Shown here piece after piece: positions 48,880-56,621 of a stretch of DNA of 64,000 nucleotides. Positions within the stretch are counted from its first letter, which is position 1, and every line of letters starts with the position of its first letter. The notes under the pieces were generated by a model. It was not told where the DNA came from, made no database searches, and saw only the letters and a program-made list of their open reading frames with translations. Both the position numbers and the translations under genes were made by a program. The stretch is from CAVTBT01 sp963733065 (GTDB lineage: Bacteria > Actinomycetota > Thermoleophilia > Gaiellales > Gaiellaceae): the NCBI GenBank assembly GCA_963733065.1, contig CAVTBT010000004.1:62001-126000 (forward strand), given 5' to 3'.

Positions 48880-50190
48880 ATGAGCCGTACACTCGTCTCC
48901 GACGCGCTGATGCAGTCCTTCGTCATCGAGGGCGGGCGACCGCTCCACGGCAGCGTTCGGGCGGCGGGCAACAAGAACGGCGCGTTGCCGATCCTCGCGG
49001 CATGCCTGCTCACCGACGAGCCCGTGCGGCTCGAGAACGTGCCGCGCATCCGCGACGTCGAGACGATGGTCGAGCTGATCGCCGATCTCGGCGCCGAGGC
49101 CGAGTGGACCGGCTCCAACGAGGTGCGGGTGCACGCCGCCGAGATCGAGAAGCACGAGCTCGACGAGGAGCTGTGCCGCCAGATCCGAGCGTCGTTCCTG
49201 CTCGCCGGGCCACTGCTCGCGCGCAAGGGCCGCGCGCTTGCGCCACCGCCGGGCGGCGACGTGATCGGCCGCCGGCGCCTCGACCCGCACATCCACGCCT
49301 TTGCAGAGCTCGGGACGGAGATCGCGATCGACGGCCGCTACGACATGCACGCGCGCCGCCTCCGCGGCAAGCCGATCTTCCTCGACGAGGCGAGCGTCAT
49401 GGCAACCGAGAACACCGTGATGGCCTCGGTGCTCGCCGAGGGCGAGACCGTGCTGTCGAACGCGGCATGCGAGCCGCATGTCCAGGATCTCTGCCGCTTT
49501 CTGAACACGCTCGGCGCATCGATCGAGGGGATCGGGTCCAACGTGCTTCGCATCCAGGGCGTGGAGCGGCTGGCGGGCGGCGAGCACCGGATCGGCCCCG
49601 AGCACATCGAGGTCGCGAGCTTCATCGGGCTAGCGGCGGTCACAGGCAGCGACCTGACGATCACCCACGCCGCAGCGGAAGACCTCGTCTCGATCCTGCC
49701 GGCGTTCGAGCGGCTAGGCGTGCATGTCGAGGTCGACGGGACGAGCATCCGCGTGCCGCCCGGCCAGGAGCTCGTCATCCGGGACGACCTCGGCGGCCAG
49801 ATCCCGAAGATCGAGGACGGGCCGTGGCCGGCCTTCCCGGCCGACCTGACGTCGATCGCGGTGGTGACCGCCACGCAGGCCAGGGGCACGATCCTCGTCT
49901 TCGAGAAGATGTTCGAGAGCCGGCTCTTCTTCGTCGACAAGCTCGTCGGCATGGGGGCGCGGATCATCCTGTGCGATCCGCACCGTGCGGTCGTGACCGG
50001 CCCAGCCCAGCTCTACGGCGAGCGCGTCACGAGCCCGGACATCCGCGCCGGCATGGCGATGCTGATCGCGGCGCTCTGCGCGGAGGGCACGTCGATCATC
50101 GGCAACATCCGCGAGATCGATCGCGGCTACGAACGGATCGACGAGCGTCTCCGCGACCTCGGCGCGAGCATCGAGCGGATCGAGGATTAG
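48880..50190 (+). CDS. murA: UDP-N-acetylglucosamine 1-carboxyvinyltransferase (Asp form)
   Basis: About 436 residues. MurA transfers enolpyruvate from PEP to UDP-GlcNAc, the first committed step of peptidoglycan synthesis. The Lys22-type residue is in RAAGNKNGALPILAACLLTD. The catalytic loop, normally PGGC, reads PPPGGDVIGRRRLDPH, so the active-site Cys is Asp, as in mycobacterial and chlamydial MurA. ATG 48880 gives 10 extra residues; ATG 48910 (QSFVIEGGRPL) gives the canonical start and makes the Asp residue 117. The stop is shared with the convergent small gene. Confidence 0.95.
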   Translation: MSRTLVSDALMQSFVIEGGRPLHGSVRAAGNKNGALPILAACLLTDEPVRLENVPRIRDVETMVELIADLGAEAEWTGSNEVRVHAAEIEKHELDEELCRQIRASFLLAGPLLARKGRALAPPPGGDVIGRRRLDPHIHAFAELGTEIAIDGRYDMHARRLRGKPIFLDEASVMATENTVMASVLAEGETVLSNAACEPHVQDLCRFLNTLGASIEGIGSNVLRIQGVERLAGGEHRIGPEHIEVASFIGLAAVTGSDLTITHAAAEDLVSILPAFERLGVHVEVDGTSIRVPPGQELVIRDDLGGQIPKIEDGPWPAFPADLTSIAVVTATQARGTILVFEKMFESRLFFVDKLVGMGARIILCDPHRAVVTGPAQLYGERVTSPDIRAGMAMLIAALCAEGTSIIGNIREIDRGYERIDERLRDLGASIERIED

Positions 50191-50642
50191 GGCGCCACAG
50201 GCCCGTCGCCGGGCTCGGCGGCGTCTGGGGCCGCGGCCGCGTCGTCGCGTTCCTGCTCGGCGCGACGCGCGACCACGTCCGCCGGCGCATCCTCGGCGTA
50301 GGCGCGGCGTCCGGCGTCGGTTGCGGCGAGCCAGACCTTCGTTCCGTCCGACCCGACGGGCACCGTCCGCCAGCCCGTACCGGAGATGACGGCGTCGACC
50401 TCGTCGTCCGGCAGGTGGCGCTCGGCGTCGCCGAATGCGGAACCGGGCGGGTCGCCGCCGCGGACAAAGACGATCAGCCCGGCACCGTGGAGGGCCCGAA
50501 GCGTGCGCTCGACCACTCTCTGGCGCTCCGGCTCGGGGGTGTCGGGGTGCAGCGCCCGGGCCAGCGCGAGCGGCTCGTAGAGCATCTGCGCGTCTGCTGC
50601 GGCGTCGGCGAGCACCTCCCAGGCGAAGTCGTCGGAGGTCAC
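50187..50642 (-). CDS. Hypothetical protein, 151 aa
   Basis: Residues 1-115 form a helical/strand domain (VLADAAADAQMLYEPLALAR, VVERTLRALHGAGLIVFVRG, GTKVWLAATDAGRRAYAED) that looks like a winged-helix-type small domain; the tail is rich in Ala, Asp, Glu and Pro. Family not recognised. GTG 50642 has TAGGAT at 8 nt on the minus strand. It lies between murA and hisB-like and is divergent from the latter. Confidence 0.65.
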   Translation of the reverse strand: MTSDDFAWEVLADAAADAQMLYEPLALARALHPDTPEPERQRVVERTLRALHGAGLIVFVRGGDPPGSAFGDAERHLPDDEVDAVISGTGWRTVPVGSDGTKVWLAATDAGRRAYAEDAPADVVARRAEQERDDAAAAPDAAEPGDGPVAP

Positions 50643-50686
50643 GGGTCGCAATCCTAGGTGCTGCGCCGGAGCGCTAGGCTCACCTG

Positions 50687-51190
50687 ATGTCCACGGGACA
50701 GGCCGCACGCATCGGGCTCGAAGGCGGCGAGCCGAGCGTCGAGACCGGGCTGCCGGTACTCGATCACCTCGTCAGCCTCCTCGCGAAGGCCGGGGGATTC
50801 GACCTGGCGCTCGAGCTGGCGCCCGACGAGCCTGAGGCCGAGGTGGACGAGGCGGGGCGCGCACTCGGCCGGGCGCTGGCGCCTTTGCTCGACGCGGAGG
50901 ACGTCCGCGGCTTCGGCGCCGGCAGCATGCCCGCCGACGAGGCCCTCGCGAGCGTCGTGCTCGAGCGCGCCGGCCGGCCCCTCGTCGCGTCCAACGCCGA
51001 CCTATCCGCTTCGCGGGTGGGCGGGCTCAGCGTCGACCTCGCCGCGCGCTTCCTGCGCGGGCTCGCCGAGAGCGCGGGCCTGGTCATCCACGTCCGGCTG
51101 ATCGAGGGCACCGACTCGCAGCACGTGCTCGAGGCGATCTTCAAGGCGCTCGGCGTGGCCCTCTCCGAGGCGTGCCGCGTCCGCCCCTAG
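50687..51190 (+). CDS. HisB-like imidazoleglycerol-phosphate dehydratase homologue, metal ligands lost
   Basis: 167 residues (true IGPD ~195). Overall fold landmarks are kept: GLPVLDHLVSLLAKAGGFDL, PADEALASVVLERAGRPLV, FLRGLAESAGLVIHVRLIEG and EAIFKALGVAL. The two metal-binding signatures are not: the HHTxED segment reads EAEVDEAG (residues ~50-57) and the HHxxEA segment reads SQHVLEA. The protein therefore probably does not dehydrate imidazoleglycerol phosphate. It is not in a his operon; the neighbour is RidA. TAGGCT plus 6 nt and ATG 50687 is a leaderless start. Confidence 0.85.
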   Translation: MSTGQAARIGLEGGEPSVETGLPVLDHLVSLLAKAGGFDLALELAPDEPEAEVDEAGRALGRALAPLLDAEDVRGFGAGSMPADEALASVVLERAGRPLVASNADLSASRVGGLSVDLAARFLRGLAESAGLVIHVRLIEGTDSQHVLEAIFKALGVALSEACRVRP

Positions 51191-51245
51191 CGATGGGTCC
51201 CTGCGCGCAGCGCCGTCGAGCGACCGGCCACCGAGGAGGAGTCGT

Positions 51246-51632
51246 ATGAGCGAGAAGACCGCCGTCCGCACCGAGCGCGCGCCCGCGCCCTTCCAAGGCG
51301 CGCCCTACAACCAGGCGATCGTCACGGAGACCCTCGTCTTCGTGGCCGGTCAGCTCGGGCTGACACCGGACGGCCAGATGGTGGAGGGCGGCATCGGCGA
51401 GCAGACCGAGCAGGTCATGCAGAACCTCTCCGCGATCCTCGAGGAGGCGGGCACCGGCCTCGACCGGCTCGTCAAGACGACGGTGTTCCTCACTGATCTC
51501 GGCACCTTCTCGGGCATGAACGAGGTCTACGCACGCCATGTCGGCGACACGCCGCCCGCGCGCTCCACGATCGAGATCTCGGGCCTGCCGTCGGGCGCGC
51601 TGGTCGAGATCGAGGCGATCGCCACGAGGTAA
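51246..51632 (+). CDS. RidA/YjgF family enamine/imine deaminase
   Basis: 128 residues: QGAPYNQAIVTETLVFVAGQ, MQNLSAILEEAGTGLDRLVK then TTVFLTDLGTFSGMNEVYAR, and PPARSTIEISGLPSGALVEI with the conserved Arg (ARST) and Glu. RidA hydrolyses reactive 2-aminoacrylate. ATG 51246 has GAGGAGG 6 nt upstream, a strong ribosome site. Its stop codon lies within a hairpin. Confidence 0.93.
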   Translation: MSEKTAVRTERAPAPFQGAPYNQAIVTETLVFVAGQLGLTPDGQMVEGGIGEQTEQVMQNLSAILEEAGTGLDRLVKTTVFLTDLGTFSGMNEVYARHVGDTPPARSTIEISGLPSGALVEIEAIATR

Positions 51633-51660
51633 AGCCGGCCGGCTCGCCGGCCGAAACCTC
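51626..51660. terminator. Hairpin over the ridA stop codon
   Basis: GAGGT ... ACCTC form an outer 5-bp stem and CGGCCGG-CTCG-CCGGCCG (51636-51653) an inner 7-bp stem with a CTCG tetraloop. The TAA stop of ridA (51630-51632) is inside the structure. Probable terminator. Confidence 0.6.
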
Positions 51661-51814
51661 ACAAAGTCCGAACAGCCGCGTCCCCGGACCCGGACTAGCA
51701 TGCCGCCCGCAGATCGGGCTCCCCCCGGATCCCGCCGGCGTCTCCCGTTCGAAGCTGCGCCTCGCGCGCGGCGTCGGGTTGCGTTCGGCACCCCCTTTCG
51801 CCGACCCCAGTCAC

Positions 51815-52372
51815 ATGCGACACGTCCTCACGCGCGCTGCGATCCTCGCCGCACTCGCCGCCCTGTGCGCCCTGCCGGCCACGCAGGCATCGGCCGGTCC
51901 CGGCCCGCCACGGGTGGGGACGACCCTGACGGCACACCACACGAACGCGCAGGCTCAGCGTGAGCACCGGTTGGTCGCGAAGCGCCGCGCACGCCGTGTG
52001 GCGCCGCGCACCCCGAGCCTAGGCGAACGCGCCGCCCGTATCGCCCACCGGTACCTCGGCATTCCCTACGCCTACGGCGGCTCGAGCCCGGGCGGCTTCG
52101 ACTGCTCCGGCCTCGTGATGTACGTGTACTCGAAGGTCGGGGTCAGCCTCCCGCACCACGCCGCCTCCCAGTACGGCTACGGGCGCCCGGTCGCCTACTC
52201 GAAGCTCAGGCCTGGCGATCTCGTCTTCTTCTCCGGCCTGGGACACGTCGGCCTGTACGTCGGCAAGGGGCGGTTCATCGACGCTCCGCAGTCGGGTGAC
52301 GTCGTTCGCGCCCGGCCGCTGGCCGAGCGGCGCGGCTCGTACGTCGGCGCGCGGCGTATCGTCGAGACCTGA
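51815..52372 (+). CDS. NlpC/P60 peptidoglycan endopeptidase
   Basis: 185 residues: Sec signal (RHVLTRAAILAALAALCALP then ATQASA), a basic linker and an NlpC/P60 domain with the catalytic Cys in PGGFDCSGLVMYVYSKVG, His in GLGHVGLYVGKGRFIDA and a third polar residue downstream. It would cut gamma-Glu-DAP-type bonds of peptidoglycan. ATG 51815 lacks a Shine-Dalgarno; a TAGCAT -10-like element at 51696 would give a leader of ~110 nt in which I see no gene. Confidence 0.88.
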   Translation: MRHVLTRAAILAALAALCALPATQASAGPGPPRVGTTLTAHHTNAQAQREHRLVAKRRARRVAPRTPSLGERAARIAHRYLGIPYAYGGSSPGGFDCSGLVMYVYSKVGVSLPHHAASQYGYGRPVAYSKLRPGDLVFFSGLGHVGLYVGKGRFIDAPQSGDVVRARPLAERRGSYVGARRIVET

Positions 52373-52401
52373 CCGCCCGCGCAGCGGCGACAATGGCCGC
52401 C

Positions 52402-53772
52402 GTGTGGAAGGACGCAGCTGCCTACGTGCGCTCGCTCGACCTGGACGCCTACCTGGTGGGCGGCGCCGTGCGCGACGAGCTGCTGGGCCTCCAGGCGCCC
52501 GACCAGGACTTCCTCGTGCCGGGCGTCGACCACGCCGGGCTCAGGGCGGCGCTGGAGCCGCACGGACGGATCGAGGACCTCGAGGTCGCCGGCCGGCTCG
52601 TCGGCGTCCGCTTCCATCCGCGGGACAGGGAGGCGCGCCGTCTGGCGCCGAAGGGCATCGAGCTCACGCCGCCGCGGGTCGAGCGCTCGACCGGCCCCGG
52701 CCGCCACGACTTCGAGATCGTCGCCGATGCGTCGATCTCCGTCGACGAGGATCTCGGCCGGCGCGACTTCACGATCAACGCCCTGGCGCGGCGCCTGGCG
52801 ACCGACGAGCTCCGCGACCCGTTCGGCGGCGCGGAGGACCTGCAGCGCAAGACGCTGCGGACCGTCACCCCGACGAGTTTCCGCGATGACCCCCTGCGTC
52901 TCGTGCGCGGCCTCCGCTTCGTGTCGCAGCTGGGCCTCGAGCCCGACGAGGACACGTTGCGACAGATGCGCGAGGACGCCGTGGGCGTGGCGCTGGTGTC
53001 GGGCGAGCGGATCGGCGGCGGCCTGGCGGCGGACGGCCTGGGGGAGCTCTCGAAGCTGCTGCTGGGACCCCACGCCCGACACGCGCTGCGGCTCATGCGC
53101 GACACGGGGGTGCTAGTCGAGGTCCTGCCCGAGTACCGGCCTGCAATCGGCTACGGCCTCGGCACGGATCGGCAGCCGCTCGCGCTCGACGAGCACCTCT
53201 TCGCGGTGGTGGCGAACGCGGGCGAGCTGGGTGCAGGGCTGCCCGTCCGGCTCGCGGCGCTCCTGCACGACCTCGGCAAGCCGCTGGAGCAGGCGGATGG
53301 ACGTCCGCATGCCGAGATCGGCGCCGAGCTCACCGGCCGGATCTTGCGACGGCTCCGCTACCCCGAGCGGCTGCGGGCATACGTCGTTCGGCTGGTGCGC
53401 GCCCACGCGTTCCACCTCGACGGCGACATCGACGGCCTCCGCGCGCGTCGCTTCCTCGCTGCGCACGGCGAGGCGCTCGCGCGAGACCTGCTCGACCACA
53501 AGGACGCCGATCTCCACGCCAAGGCGCTCGAGCCGTGGGAGCTTCCGGCACTCGCTCGTCTCCGCGAGGCCGTCGAGTCGGAGCGCGGGAGCCCCTACCG
53601 GCTGGGCGACCTGGCCGTCGACGGCGGCGACCTCATCCGTCTCGGCTTCGAGGAGAGCCCCGCGCTTGGCCGGGCACTGCGGGTGCTGCTCGACGAGGTG
53701 ATCGAGGATCCCACACGGAACGACCGCGACGTGCTTCTGGCAAGAGCGCGGCGGGAGCTGCAGGGCGCGTGA
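52402..53772 (+). CDS. CCA-adding enzyme/poly(A) polymerase-family protein with HD domain
   Basis: 456 residues. Head: LDAYLVGGAVRDELLGLQAP followed by DQDFLV (nucleotidyltransferase GG and DxD), then GRRDFTINALARRL, DPLRLVRGLRFVSQLGLEPD. A C-terminal HD domain (VRLAALLHDLGKPLEQADGR, AYVVRLVRAHAFH) resembles class II CCA-adding enzymes of the HD type. It adds or repairs the CCA end of tRNAs. GTG 52402 is preferred over ATG 52393 because GACAAT ends 7 nt before it. The stop overlaps pgeF. Confidence 0.9.
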   Translation: MWKDAAAYVRSLDLDAYLVGGAVRDELLGLQAPDQDFLVPGVDHAGLRAALEPHGRIEDLEVAGRLVGVRFHPRDREARRLAPKGIELTPPRVERSTGPGRHDFEIVADASISVDEDLGRRDFTINALARRLATDELRDPFGGAEDLQRKTLRTVTPTSFRDDPLRLVRGLRFVSQLGLEPDEDTLRQMREDAVGVALVSGERIGGGLAADGLGELSKLLLGPHARHALRLMRDTGVLVEVLPEYRPAIGYGLGTDRQPLALDEHLFAVVANAGELGAGLPVRLAALLHDLGKPLEQADGRPHAEIGAELTGRILRRLRYPERLRAYVVRLVRAHAFHLDGDIDGLRARRFLAAHGEALARDLLDHKDADLHAKALEPWELPALARLREAVESERGSPYRLGDLAVDGGDLIRLGFEESPALGRALRVLLDEVIEDPTRNDRDVLLARARRELQGA

Positions 53773-54470
53773 TCTCCTGGGACGTCAGCGGCCGGTACGC
53801 CGTCGTCTTCTCGACGCGGGCCGGAGGCGTGAGCGAGGGGCCGTTCTCGTCGTTGAACCTCGGCCGCATGACGGCCGACGACCCCGAGCGCGTCGAGGAG
53901 AACCGCCGGCGCGTCGTCACGGAGGTCGGCGGCGACCTCGCCCGGTTGACGCTGAACCGCCAGGTGCACTCGGCCACCGTGCGGCGGGCGACCGCGGGCG
54001 AGCGCGGTGCGCCCGGAGACGGCCTCTGGACCGACGAGCCCGGCGTCCCGCTGCTCGCGCTGACCGCCGACTGCCTGCCGATCGCGCTGGCGCGCACGAA
54101 CGGCGAGCGCGCCGCGATCGCCGTCATGCACGCGGGCTGGCGAGGCCTGCTCGCGGGAATCGTCGCCGCGGGGGTGGAGGCGTTGGGCGGTCGGCTCGCC
54201 GCCGCGATCGGCCCCGGAATCGGGCCGTGCTGCTACGAGGTCGGCGACGAGGTGGCGGCGCCGTTTCGCGCCCGCTTCGGGGCGGGTGTCGTCGGCCCGG
54301 CGCAGCGGCTCGATCTGTGGGCGGCCGCCGAGCTGGCGCTGCGCGACGCTGGTGTCGATCGGATCGAGCGCGTCGACCTGTGCACGGCGTGTGACGCCGG
54401 CCGGTTCTTCTCGCACCGCCGCGACGACGGCCTCACCGGCCGCCAGGGGGTTGTCGCGGTTGTCGCCTGA
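53769..54470 (+). CDS. pgeF: Polyphenol oxidase-like/PgeF (DUF152) protein
   Basis: 233 residues: VVFSTRAGGVSEGPFSSLNL, LNRQVHSATVRRATAG, VPLLALTADCLPIALARTNG, AVMHAGWRGLLAGIVAAGVE and CCYEVGDEVAAPFRARFGAG give the His/Cys pattern of the YfiH/PgeF family, proposed to edit peptidoglycan stem peptides or act on purine nucleosides. GTG 53769 overlaps the CCA enzyme by 4 nt. Followed by yggS and sepF, an arrangement conserved in Gram-positives. Confidence 0.92.
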   Translation: MISWDVSGRYAVVFSTRAGGVSEGPFSSLNLGRMTADDPERVEENRRRVVTEVGGDLARLTLNRQVHSATVRRATAGERGAPGDGLWTDEPGVPLLALTADCLPIALARTNGERAAIAVMHAGWRGLLAGIVAAGVEALGGRLAAAIGPGIGPCCYEVGDEVAAPFRARFGAGVVGPAQRLDLWAAAELALRDAGVDRIERVDLCTACDAGRFFSHRRDDGLTGRQGVVAVVA

Positions 54471-55053
54471 CGCCGTTCGCGCCGCCTACGAGCGCGTCTG
54501 CCGGGAGGTCGGCGCGAACGTGACGGTTGTCGTGGCCACGAAGTACGTCTCCTTCGAGGACATGGCCGTGCTGGCGGACGCCGGCGTCGAGGTGGTGGGG
54601 GAGAACCGCGCCCAGGACCTCGAGCGCAAGCATGCGGAGTACGGCAACGCGTTCCGCTGGCACTTCATCGGCCACCTGCAGTCGAACAAGGTGAAGGTCG
54701 TGAACCGCTGCTGCGAGCTCGTGCACTCGCTCGCCTCCGAGTCGGCCGCGCGCCGGCTCGAGGTGCCGGCCCTCGTGGAGGTGAACCTCTCGGGCGAAGC
54801 GTCCAAGTCGGGGATCGCCCCGGACGACATCGATGTGCTCGTCGCGGCGGCGCCCGACGTGCGCGGGCTGATGACCATGCCGCCGCTCGCCGAGGACGCC
54901 GAGACCTCACGGCCGGCGTTCCGCCGCCTGGCCGAGCTGGCGCGCGACCGCGGGCTGCGGGAGCTCTCGATGGGCACGAGCCAGGACTACCGCGTGGCGG
55001 CAGAGGAGGGGGCCACGCTGATCCGTGTCGGATCGGCGCTCTTTGGGGGATAA
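54460..55053 (+). CDS. yggS: YggS-type PLP homeostasis protein
   Basis: 197 residues: VVVATKYVSFEDMAVLADAG (PLP Lys), VVGENRAQDLERKHAEYGNA, RWHFIGHLQSNKVKVVNRCC and ELSMGTSQDYRVAAEEGATL then IRVGSALFG match the family. YggS/PLPBP stabilises cellular pyridoxal phosphate. TTG 54460 is chosen because AGGGGG lies 9 nt upstream; TTG 54451 sits right next to it. It overlaps pgeF by 11 bp. Confidence 0.93.
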   Translation: MSPDAVRAAYERVCREVGANVTVVVATKYVSFEDMAVLADAGVEVVGENRAQDLERKHAEYGNAFRWHFIGHLQSNKVKVVNRCCELVHSLASESAARRLEVPALVEVNLSGEASKSGIAPDDIDVLVAAAPDVRGLMTMPPLAEDAETSRPAFRRLAELARDRGLRELSMGTSQDYRVAAEEGATLIRVGSALFGG

Positions 55054-55065
55054 TCTCCGGCTGCG

Positions 55066-55596
55066 ATGGGCTTCTCGGACGTCTGGAACCGCACCCTCGT
55101 CTACTTCGGCATCGCCGAGGAGGAGGACTGGGACGACGAGCTGATGACCGAGGAGGAGGTCGAGCGGAGCTACCAGCGCGACCGGCAGAACGTGCGGCGC
55201 CTCTCGCCCCGCCGCTCGTCGCGCGACAACGACGACTGGACGGACTCCGGAGACCAGGAGCAGACCCAGGTCACCCGGCCGCGCCTGCGCGGCGTCGAGC
55301 CGATCCCGAGCGCATCGGTGAAGGTGCACCTCATCCTGCCGCGCAGCTTCAACGACGCGCAGCAGATCGCCGACCGCTTCAAGGACGGCGTACCGGTGAT
55401 CCTCAACCTCCAGAGCGCCGACAACGAGCTCTCGAAGCGGCTGATCGACTTCGCGAGCGGCCTCACCTACGCGCTCGACGGCGGCATGCAGCGGGTCGCC
55501 GACAAGGTCTTCCTGCTGACGCCGCGAAACGTCGAGGTCTCGGCTGAGGAACGCGCTCGGATGCTCGAGCGCGGCGGCTTCTTCAATCAGGCCTGA
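55066..55596 (+). CDS. sepF: Cell division protein SepF
   Basis: 176 residues. An N-terminal amphipathic helix (MGFSDVWNRTLVYFGIAEEE) for membrane binding, an acidic/basic linker, and a C-terminal SepF fold (SVKVHLILPRSFNDAQQIAD, VPVILNLQSADNELSKRLID, GLTYALDGGMQRVADKVFLL). SepF anchors and aligns FtsZ filaments. ATG 55066 with TAATCT upstream. Position after yggS is conserved in actinobacteria and Firmicutes. Confidence 0.95.
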   Translation: MGFSDVWNRTLVYFGIAEEEDWDDELMTEEEVERSYQRDRQNVRRLSPRRSSRDNDDWTDSGDQEQTQVTRPRLRGVEPIPSASVKVHLILPRSFNDAQQIADRFKDGVPVILNLQSADNELSKRLIDFASGLTYALDGGMQRVADKVFLLTPRNVEVSAEERARMLERGGFFNQA

Positions 55597-55598
55597 CA

Positions 55599-55650
55599 GT
55601 ACGGGGGAACCCATGGTTCGAAGGTACGGGGGAACCCATGGTTCCCCCGT
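55599..55650. repeat. Direct repeat pair ending in an 11-bp palindromic hairpin
   Basis: GTACGGGGGAACCCATGGTTC is present at 55599-55619 and 55624-55644. The second copy continues to form ACGGGGGAACC-CAT-GGTTCCCCCGT (55626-55650), a perfect 11-bp stem with a 3-nt loop, 29 bp after the sepF stop. Terminator-like. The 226-bp gap (55597-55822) holds this, the 55693 repeat and no gene. Confidence 0.75.
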
Positions 55651-55692
55651 AAGCCCCCTCCTTCTGCGGGTTCCACAGACGAACTGGCTGCG

Positions 55693-55724
55693 CGGCTCCC
55701 GCCGGGCAAAGCCCGGCTCCGCCG
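55693..55724. repeat. Dispersed 32-bp hairpin repeat, copy B
   Basis: CGGCTCCCGCCGGGCAAAGC then CCGGCTCCGCCG; 29 of 32 positions match copy A at 37638. Here the core GCCGGGC-AAA-GCCCGGC forms a 7-bp stem. Confidence 0.6.
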
Positions 55725-55822
55725 GCGGACCGCGGCGCACTGGACATCTCGAATAGACGGAAATCGCGTGCTGTTTTCGAGGGTCGGTAGGAGCGGATGC
55801 TTTGGTAGAGAATCCCGGCGCC

Positions 55823-56134
55823 ATGGGCGTTCCCGCCACCCTGGCTGTGCTCGCGGATACCGCCGACTCCGTCGCGCGCTTCGTGAGCGTCTTCATCTAC
55901 GTCTACATCCTGCTGCTCTTCGCCTACATCCTCACGTCCTGGATCCGCCTGCCGTACTCGCCGTGGCTCAACCGCGTCCAGCGGTTCCTGTACGACGTCT
56001 GCGACCCGTACCTCCGGATCTTCCGGCGCTTCATCCCGCCGATCGGACCGCTCGACCTGTCGCCGATGGTGGGCGTGATCGTCCTGATCCTGCTCATGAA
56101 CGTCACCGACCGGATCATCCACGCCGTGCTGTAA
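55823..56134 (+). CDS. YggT family integral membrane protein
   Basis: 103 residues with two hydrophobic segments (FVSVFIYVYILLLFAYILTS, LSPMVGVIVLILLMNVTDRI) and the conserved PYSPWLNRVQRFLYDVCDPY and RFIPPIGPLDLSP motifs of YggT/CCB3 proteins. They are linked to division and to membrane or cytochrome assembly. ATG 55823; Shine-Dalgarno not evident. Location between sepF and divIVA is the standard division-cluster order. Confidence 0.92.
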   Translation: MGVPATLAVLADTADSVARFVSVFIYVYILLLFAYILTSWIRLPYSPWLNRVQRFLYDVCDPYLRIFRRFIPPIGPLDLSPMVGVIVLILLMNVTDRIIHAVL

Positions 56135-56144
56135 GGGAGGCGCC

Positions 56145-56603
56145 ATGCCGATCACGCCAGTCGAGATCCACCACCTCCAGATCGGTCGCGGCCTCCTCGG
56201 CTACCGCCGCTCGACCGTCGACCGCTACCTCGTCGAGATCGCCGCCAGCTTCGAGGACGTCTGGCGCAACCGCGCCGACCTCGCCGACCGGGTCGAGTTC
56301 CTCGAGGGCGAGCTGCAGCGCCACCGCGAGCTCGAGTCCCTGCTGCGCCAGACGCTTGTGTCCGCCGAGCGCGCCGCGCAGGAGCAGCTGGAGGGCGCGC
56401 GCAAGCAGGCCGAGGTGATCGTCGGCGAGGCCCACGCAGAGGCCCGCTCCGTGGTTCGCCGCGCACAGGACGATCGCGAGCGGCTCGAGGGCGAGGCGCA
56501 CCGCGTGGCCGCGCTGCTCCGCTCGGCGCTCGACGTCGTCGAGGAGCGGCCCGTAGCGGCCGGTGGAAGCGCCGAGACCGAAGTGCGGAGACTCGCCGGG
56601 TAG
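56145..56603 (+). CDS. DivIVA-domain coiled-coil protein
   Basis: 152 residues. The DivIVA N-terminus (ITPVEIHHLQIGRGLLGYRR, STVDRYLVEIAASFEDVWRN) is followed by a long coiled coil (~40-130, VEFLEGELQRHRELESLLRQ, ARKQAEVIVGEAHAEARSVV). DivIVA proteins sit at negatively curved membrane and recruit growth or division partners. ATG 56145 has GGGAGG 6 nt upstream. Shorter than Wag31-type homologues. Confidence 0.9.
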   Translation: MPITPVEIHHLQIGRGLLGYRRSTVDRYLVEIAASFEDVWRNRADLADRVEFLEGELQRHRELESLLRQTLVSAERAAQEQLEGARKQAEVIVGEAHAEARSVVRRAQDDRERLEGEAHRVAALLRSALDVVEERPVAAGGSAETEVRRLAG

Positions 56604-56621
56604 CTGGATACGATGGGGTCG

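Noticed and set aside
55606..55619. GAACCCATGGTTC considered as a LexA site
   Set aside because: Spacing between GAAC and GTTC is 5, not 4, and it is part of a hairpin after sepF.
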